58,092 nucleotides of DNA from Gammaproteobacteria bacterium (GTDB lineage Bacteria > Pseudomonadota > Gammaproteobacteria > Steroidobacterales > PWYM01): NCBI GenBank assembly GCA_003567855.1, contig PWYM01000272.1:1-58092 (forward strand), read 5' to 3'. The position numbers and the translations under genes are program-made. Below, in pieces: positions 55,002 to 58,092 of this stretch. Below the pieces are notes generated by a model, which saw only the letters and a program-made list of their open reading frames with translations, had not been told where the DNA came from and ran no database searches. The stretch's first letter is position 1. The number at the start of each line of letters is the position of its first letter.

Positions 55002-55010
55002 GGTCCGACC
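55002..55010. repeat. GGTCCGACC motif in the flgB leader
   Basis: A copy of the recurrent palindromic motif lies about 10 bases downstream of the predicted sigma54 start site of flgB. FlrC-type activators can bind downstream of the start site in Vibrio, but binding here is untested. Confidence 0.5.
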
Positions 55011-55029
55011 ACGATCTGCCGAAACCGAA

Positions 55030-55044
55030 GCAATACTCGTGCCA
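55030..55044 (-). promoter_or_regulatory. sigma54 promoter of the flgB-L operon
   Basis: The minus strand reads TGGCAC-GAGTA-TTGC, a perfect sigma54 consensus followed by T. The predicted start is near 55018, giving a leader of about 28 bases to flgB. Confidence 0.88.
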
Positions 55045-55107
55045 GTCCGGAAAACTCTCAGTATTTACATGCGTTTGAGAAATTCCGCCCGTCCCGGGCA
55101 CCCTCGG

Positions 55108-55117
55108 GGGTCGGACC
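55108..55117. repeat. GGGTCGGACC motif upstream of the flgB promoter
   Basis: A second copy of the recurrent motif near flgB lies about 64 bases upstream of the -24 element, in the gap between the CheV-like gene and flgB, a typical distance for an enhancer site. Its function is unknown. Confidence 0.5.
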
Positions 55118-55170
55118 GGCGTCAGAAAACCGCCACCCGGCACAAGGCCGGAAGCGGCAAGGCCTTGCCG

Positions 55171-55638
55171 TCAGGCGGAAAGCGCCTGCCGGTCGGCACG
55201 CATCAGGTAATGGCAAACCTCGCCGGCGACCTCATCAGCACAGAATCCGACGAGCAGGCCATCGGCGCCGGCGCGTTCGGCGAGCACGCCGGCGTACTCA
55301 TCGCCCGGCGATGACTGCAGCAGCACATAGAGTCCACAGAGCAGCGGATCGCGCCGGATCCCGGCGGTCAGCATATAACCGTCCATGGCCGGCATGTCCG
55401 CAGCCGAGATGACCATGGAAATCCAGCGCGTGAGCACCCCGGCACGCGCCCACGCCTGCAGCCACTCGAGCGCCTGCGCGCCGTTCGGCGCGACCATCGC
55501 CTCGACACCGACCTGCTGCAGCGCGAGCCGAACCCGGTCGCGTGCTTCCACTTCATTGTTGACCACGAGCACGCGATGAACGCGCCTGCGCTCCTCTAAC
55601 CCGGAGCACCACACTACGCTGGCCGTTGATTCCGTCAT
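55171..55638 (-). CDS. CheV-derived stand-alone receiver lacking the phospho-acceptor Asp
   Basis: The 155-residue protein aligns in pattern with the CheV receiver domain: VLVVNNEVEARDRVRLALQQVGVE corresponds to VLVVDDS..., and MVISAADMPAMDGYMLTAGIRRDP to VISDIEMPEMDGY. The acidic pair is NN, the phospho-acceptor Asp is Ala (VISAAD), and the conserved Lys region reads LLVGFCADEVA. The CheW domain of CheV is missing. The gene sits between flgB and flgA, exactly where cheV-cheR lie in Vibrio and Pseudomonas. A sigma28 promoter precedes it, so it is probably expressed. It may be a decaying cheV or a phosphorylation-independent receiver. Confidence 0.7.
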   Translation of the reverse strand: MTESTASVVWCSGLEERRRVHRVLVVNNEVEARDRVRLALQQVGVEAMVAPNGAQALEWLQAWARAGVLTRWISMVISAADMPAMDGYMLTAGIRRDPLLCGLYVLLQSSPGDEYAGVLAERAGADGLLVGFCADEVAGEVCHYLMRADRQALSA

Positions 55639-55669
55639 GGTTCCGTCATCCCCGCTGAATCACGTCAAG

Positions 55670-55696
55670 CTATCGGCGGATCACCCTCGAACTTGA
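55670..55696 (-). promoter_or_regulatory. sigma28 promoter of the CheV-like gene
   Basis: The minus strand reads TCAAGTTC, 11 bases, GCCGATAG: 3/4 in the -35 and 7/8 in the -10 of the FliA consensus, with exact spacing. The -35 start TCAAGT is shared with fliC and flgM. Confidence 0.82.
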
Positions 55697-55767
55697 GGGT
55701 CATCAGACCAGGCCGAATGGCCGCGAAATCGCGGATTTCTTCAGGTAATCGAGCATTGACGAACGCT

Positions 55768-55782
55768 TGGCACGTAGCATGC
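55768..55782 (+). promoter_or_regulatory. sigma54-type promoter of flgA
   Basis: TGGCAC-GTAGC-ATGC keeps the essential GG and GC at correct spacing with one mismatch (A for T). The predicted start is near 55794, about 40 bases before the flgA ATG. The palindrome GCGGGTCCGACCCGC lies at +8 to +22. Confidence 0.7.
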
Positions 55783-55800
55783 ATGCAGAGTTTCCCGGAT

Positions 55801-55815
55801 GCGGGTCCGACCCGC
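55801..55815. repeat. GCGGGTCCGACCCGC palindrome in the flgA leader
   Basis: Seven-base arms surround one central base, just downstream of the predicted sigma54 start. It is the longest member of the recurrent motif set outside flhF and could form an mRNA hairpin. Confidence 0.6.
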
Positions 55816-55833
55816 GATGCAGCTTGGGAAGCG

Positions 55834-56670
55834 ATGACCTCGACCGCCTACACGCCATGCCATCGGCACCGACCGTTGCGAATTGCGGCCCTGTTCGCGG
55901 CGCTCGTCGCAGCACTGCTCGCGCCTTTGTTCGCGCCGGCGGCCAGCGCTGCCGACGATGCCAGGTACGAACCGCACGCCCGTATCGCCGACGCCGCGAC
56001 CACGTTCATGACGCGCGAAGCGCGTGTCGCACACGCCGCCGCTCGCATCGAGGTGACCGCGGGCCAGCTCGACCCGCGACTGCGCATGGTGCGCTGCGAC
56101 GCACCACTGGAGACCTTCATGCCTCCGGGCGGGCGGACACTGGGCCGCACGGTCGCCGGAGTGCGATGCCCGACCGGCGCGCGCTGGTCGCTGTTCGTAC
56201 CCGTGCACGTGGCCGCCTATCGGGAAGTGGTGACGCTTGCGCGTCCGCTGGCACGCGGTACCCGCCTGGCGGCCGGTGATCTCGCGGTGCGCGAACACGA
56301 CCTCGGCGACCTGCCGCGCGGCTGGATCGCCGACCCGGCACAGGCGGTAGACCGTGCGCTGCGCCGTGCCGGCGGTTCCGGTGACGTGCTGACACCGGCG
56401 CTGCTCAGTGAACCGCAGGTCGTGCGCCGTGGTCAGCGGGTACGCCTGGAAAGCACCGCCGGCACGGTCGGCGTACACGCCGACGCCGAAGCGCTGGGAC
56501 ATGCCGCCCGCGGCGAGCGTGTGAGGGTGCGCAATCTGTCGTCGGGCGAGGTCGTGCAGGCGGTCGCGATCTCGGACGGCGTCGTTGCCACCGGGCCTGG
56601 AGCCGCGCAGCGCTCGCGACAGGCCTCAAGTCCGGCCGAATCCGGCCGTAACAGTGAGGCGACGCCCTGA
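55834..56670 (+). CDS. flgA: P-ring assembly chaperone FlgA
   Basis: The 278-residue periplasmic chaperone for FlgI has a signal peptide (RIAALFAALVAALLAPLFAPAASA) and a C-terminal SAF-like FlgA domain (LARPLARGTRLAAGDLAVREHDL; VVRRGQRVRLESTAG; RVRVRNLSSGEVVQA). The ATG at 55834 follows GGGAAG and starts the signal peptide; an upstream frame start at 55693 would precede the promoter. The last bases also contain the flgM promoter. It is divergent from the flgB operon. Confidence 0.93.
   Translation: MTSTAYTPCHRHRPLRIAALFAALVAALLAPLFAPAASAADDARYEPHARIADAATTFMTREARVAHAAARIEVTAGQLDPRLRMVRCDAPLETFMPPGGRTLGRTVAGVRCPTGARWSLFVPVHVAAYREVVTLARPLARGTRLAAGDLAVREHDLGDLPRGWIADPAQAVDRALRRAGGSGDVLTPALLSEPQVVRRGQRVRLESTAGTVGVHADAEALGHAARGERVRVRNLSSGEVVQAVAISDGVVATGPGAAQRSRQASSPAESGRNSEATP
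56626..56652 (+). promoter_or_regulatory. sigma28 promoter of flgMN inside the flgA 3' end
   Basis: TCAAGTCC, 11 bases, GCCGTAAC. The -35 region is identical to that of fliC over 11 bases (TCAAGTCCGGC) and the spacing is the FliA optimum; the -10 is weaker. It would let FliA drive its own anti-sigma factor, as is known in other bacteria. Confidence 0.75.
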
Positions 56671-56698
56671 ACGGGGCGGGATCAGCTGGAGTTCGCAC

Positions 56699-56998
56699 AT
56701 GGACATAAAGAACCTCAATAACCCGTCGGCGCGCGCCAACGACACAACGCGCTCCGGCGCGGGGGGCGCCGCGGCTGCCGTCCCCGGTGCCGACGCCAGG
56801 CCCGGCGATGGACGCGGCAGCACCCGCAGCGATGCGGTGACATTGACCCCCGCGGCCCGCGGGCTTTCGGCGATGGGCGCCGATGCGCCCTTCGACCGCG
56901 ATCGCGTGGATGCGATCAAGGATGCCATCGCACGCGGCGAGTACACGGTCGATCCCGATCGGATCGCGCAGGCAATCGTCGAACTCGACGACTTCTGA
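56699..56998 (+). CDS. flgM: Anti-sigma28 factor FlgM
   Basis: The 99-residue protein is largely disordered. Its FlgM C-terminus is clear (DRDRVDAIKDAIARGEYTVDPDRIAQAIVEL), and the N-terminus MDIKNLNNPSARAN is typical. It holds FliA inactive until it is exported through the completed hook. GGAG seven bases upstream fixes the ATG at 56699. Confidence 0.94.
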   Translation: MDIKNLNNPSARANDTTRSGAGGAAAAVPGADARPGDGRGSTRSDAVTLTPAARGLSAMGADAPFDRDRVDAIKDAIARGEYTVDPDRIAQAIVELDDF

Positions 56999-57019
56999 CG
57001 TGCCCGGTTCGGACATGAG

Positions 57020-57526
57020 ATGCCGGTCATGATGCACGCCAGCGCACAGCCGGAACATCCGAATACGCCCGCTGCCGATCTCACTGTTGCGGTCGAGCAG
57101 CTGTCGGCCCGCGTGGATGCATTGGACCAGGCGATCTCGCGTGAGGAACAGGGCCTGCGCGACAACGACACCGACGGCCTGGTCGCCGCAGCCGAGGAAA
57201 AACGCACGCTACTTGCCGACCTCGACGGTGCGTGGCGTACCTTGCACAACGCGCTTGGCCGACCGCCGGGTACACCGCCTGGTGTGCTGCTAGCAACACT
57301 GTCCGCGCGCACGCCTGAACTCGCGCCGACGCTCGAGGCCACGCTCGATACCCTCCGCAATTGCCGGCTGCGTAACGGCGCACTCGGTACCATACTGGCC
57401 GAAAAGCGGCGACTGACCGAGGACACCCTGTACTGGCTGACCGGCGGTGCGCTCTCGGCTCCGGCATACGGCCCCCGGGCCCAGTCCTCCCCCCGGATTG
57501 ATCCAAGGTCGCTGGGCCAGGCCTGA
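57020..57526 (+). CDS. flgN: FlgK/FlgL export chaperone FlgN
   Basis: The 168-residue helical protein (AVEQLSARVDALDQAISREEQGLRDNDTDGLVAAAEEKRTLLADLD, in part) matches FlgN by length, helical pattern and place directly after flgM. It guides FlgK and FlgL to the export gate. Start codons at 57020, 57029 and 57032 are possible; none has a strong ribosome-binding site. Confidence 0.85.
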   Translation: MPVMMHASAQPEHPNTPAADLTVAVEQLSARVDALDQAISREEQGLRDNDTDGLVAAAEEKRTLLADLDGAWRTLHNALGRPPGTPPGVLLATLSARTPELAPTLEATLDTLRNCRLRNGALGTILAEKRRLTEDTLYWLTGGALSAPAYGPRAQSSPRIDPRSLGQA

Positions 57527-57628
57527 GTCCAGAAGCGAATCCCGCCGAAGCCGCGGGTCGGTGCGGGCGCGCCCGCTCCTTGGGAGTAACCGCGCGGGTG
57601 CGCCCGCGGTGCACAGAAGTGTCGCGGG
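57527..57628. terminator. Convergent gap with two GC-rich hairpins
   Basis: GCGGGCGCGCCCGC (57563-57576) is a perfect 14-base palindrome, and CGCGGG-TGCG-CCCGCG (57593-57608) is a second stem. They lie between flgN and the convergent HDOD gene and are candidates for bidirectional termination, although neither has a T-run. Confidence 0.45.
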
Positions 57629-58092
57629 TCAGGCGCCGCAGCATCGCTGCGCTTCGTCCATCAAGAGTTCCAGCGTCGGGCGTTCGACGCCCAGCATGGC
57701 CACGGCAGGCAGGGCCTCGATATCGACCGGCGCTGCGCCCACCGTTCTGTCCTCGCAGCCCACGTCCAGGTCCAGCCCGAAACTTCCGGGTAACAACGCC
57801 GACAGTGCATCGGCAGCACGCACCACGCTGACCAGTGCCCGCACATCAGCAGTGTCTGCGACTCGCGCGGCGATCGCCTCGGGCGCGGCTTCGGCGTGGT
57901 GACAGGCGACGGTGTATGCCGCCCAGTCGGGGAAACGCCAGTGTACCAGCGCTTCGGCGCCGAGCTGTGCGTGGCTTGCGCCCACGGCCTCGCGTTCCGC
58001 ACACGCAAAGTCGAGTTCGCGCGAGCCGGACGGCGCCGTGCTGCCGCCAGCCCGGGCGCGCGCCGCGGCAACCACGTCGCAGAACGCGTTAC
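57629..58092 (-). CDS. HDOD-domain protein (5' part beyond window)
   Basis: At least 154 codons are visible, entering from the right edge without a start. The HDOD signature region is seen as EAVGASHAQLGAEALVHWRFPDWAAYTVACHHAEA (in part). HDOD proteins are signalling scaffolds with inactive HD-GYP-like folds, often linked to motility, c-di-GMP or chemotaxis. The N-terminus, and any fused receiver or GGDEF domain, cannot be seen. It is convergent with flgN. Confidence 0.82.
   Translation of the reverse strand, partial: NAFCDVVAAARARAGGSTAPSGSRELDFACAEREAVGASHAQLGAEALVHWRFPDWAAYTVACHHAEAAPEAIAARVADTADVRALVSVVRAADALSALLPGSFGLDLDVGCEDRTVGAAPVDIEALPAVAMLGVERPTLELLMDEAQRCCGA

Larger units (their letters stand above)
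55639..55833. promoter_or_regulatory. Divergent region between the CheV-like gene and flgA
   Basis: This 195-base region holds a sigma28 promoter toward the CheV-like gene and a sigma54-like promoter toward flgA. The ACCCTC...GAGGGT inverted repeat (55683-55700) overlaps the sigma28 -35. I see no CheW-domain remnant and no supported ORF in it. Confidence 0.7.

Noticed and set aside
54170-55033. 287-codon version of flgC and 183-codon version of flgB
   Set aside because: The extra N-terminal parts overlap flgB or the sigma54 promoter region and lack family similarity; the conserved starts are 54586 and 54990.
1-58092. tRNA, rRNA, CRISPR array, prophage or transposase genes
   Set aside because: No cloverleaf-like clusters, regular direct repeats with spacers, or transposase/integrase motifs were recognised on reading both strands; a dedicated search was not possible.

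Overview
This window looks like the chromosome of a high-G+C gammaproteobacterium (about two-thirds G+C by eye). The evidence is an RNase E whose catalytic half is colinear with the E. coli enzyme, the order yceD-rpmF-plsX-fabH, RluC next to rne, polar-flagellum regulators of the FlhF/FlhG and FleQ type, and a MotC/MotD-type stator. The gene order resembles Pseudomonas/Chromatiales-type flagellar loci; I cannot name a genus. No tRNA, rRNA, CRISPR array, transposase gene or prophage was seen.

Bases 1-13,000 are mostly housekeeping. On the minus strand are a fused membrane/spermidine-synthase-like protein (cut by the window edge), an L,D-transpeptidase, a DASS-family anion transporter and the operon yceD-rpmF-plsX-fabH, which has a near-perfect sigma70 promoter. 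A Maf pyrophosphatase and RluC converge, and rne faces away from rluC behind a long leader. A low-molecular-weight protein tyrosine phosphatase and a DUF2802 protein then join the flagellar block.

Bases 13,000-55,640 are one nearly uninterrupted minus-strand flagellar block. From low to high coordinates: a small unknown protein, motB/motD, motA/motC, cheA, a 28-residue CheZ-tail-like ORF, cheY, fliA, flhG, flhF, flhA, flhB, fliR-Q-P-O-N-M-L, fliK, fliJ-I-H-G-F-E, a FlrC/FleR-type activator, a FleQ/FlrA-type activator, an atypical PilZ protein, fliT-S-D, flagellin, a TPR-sulfotransferase, flgL-K-J-I-H-G-F-E-D-C-B and a CheV-derived receiver. On the plus strand follow flgA, flgM and flgN. A partial HDOD protein closes the window.

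Regulation can be read from the DNA. Four good sigma54 promoters (TGGCAC-N5-TTGC type) precede fliL, fliK, flgB and flgA, with a weaker one before the FlrC-type gene. Three sigma28 (FliA) promoters of the form TCAAG-N14-GCCGWWA precede fliC, flgM and the CheV-like gene. With FleQ, the FlrC-type activator, FliA and FlgM encoded here, this is a full flagellar cascade.

The most unusual points are these. Chemotaxis genes look pared back: cheZ is reduced to a CheY-binding-tail-like peptide, cheV to a receiver without its phospho-acceptor Asp but with a sigma28 promoter, and cheB, cheR and cheW are absent from the window. The FlrC-type activator has a degenerate receiver and no adjacent kinase. flhF carries a 110-bp inverted-repeat element in frame. 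A GGGTCSGACCC-type palindrome recurs in flagellar leaders and promoters. rne contains a young 15-bp tandem repeat.
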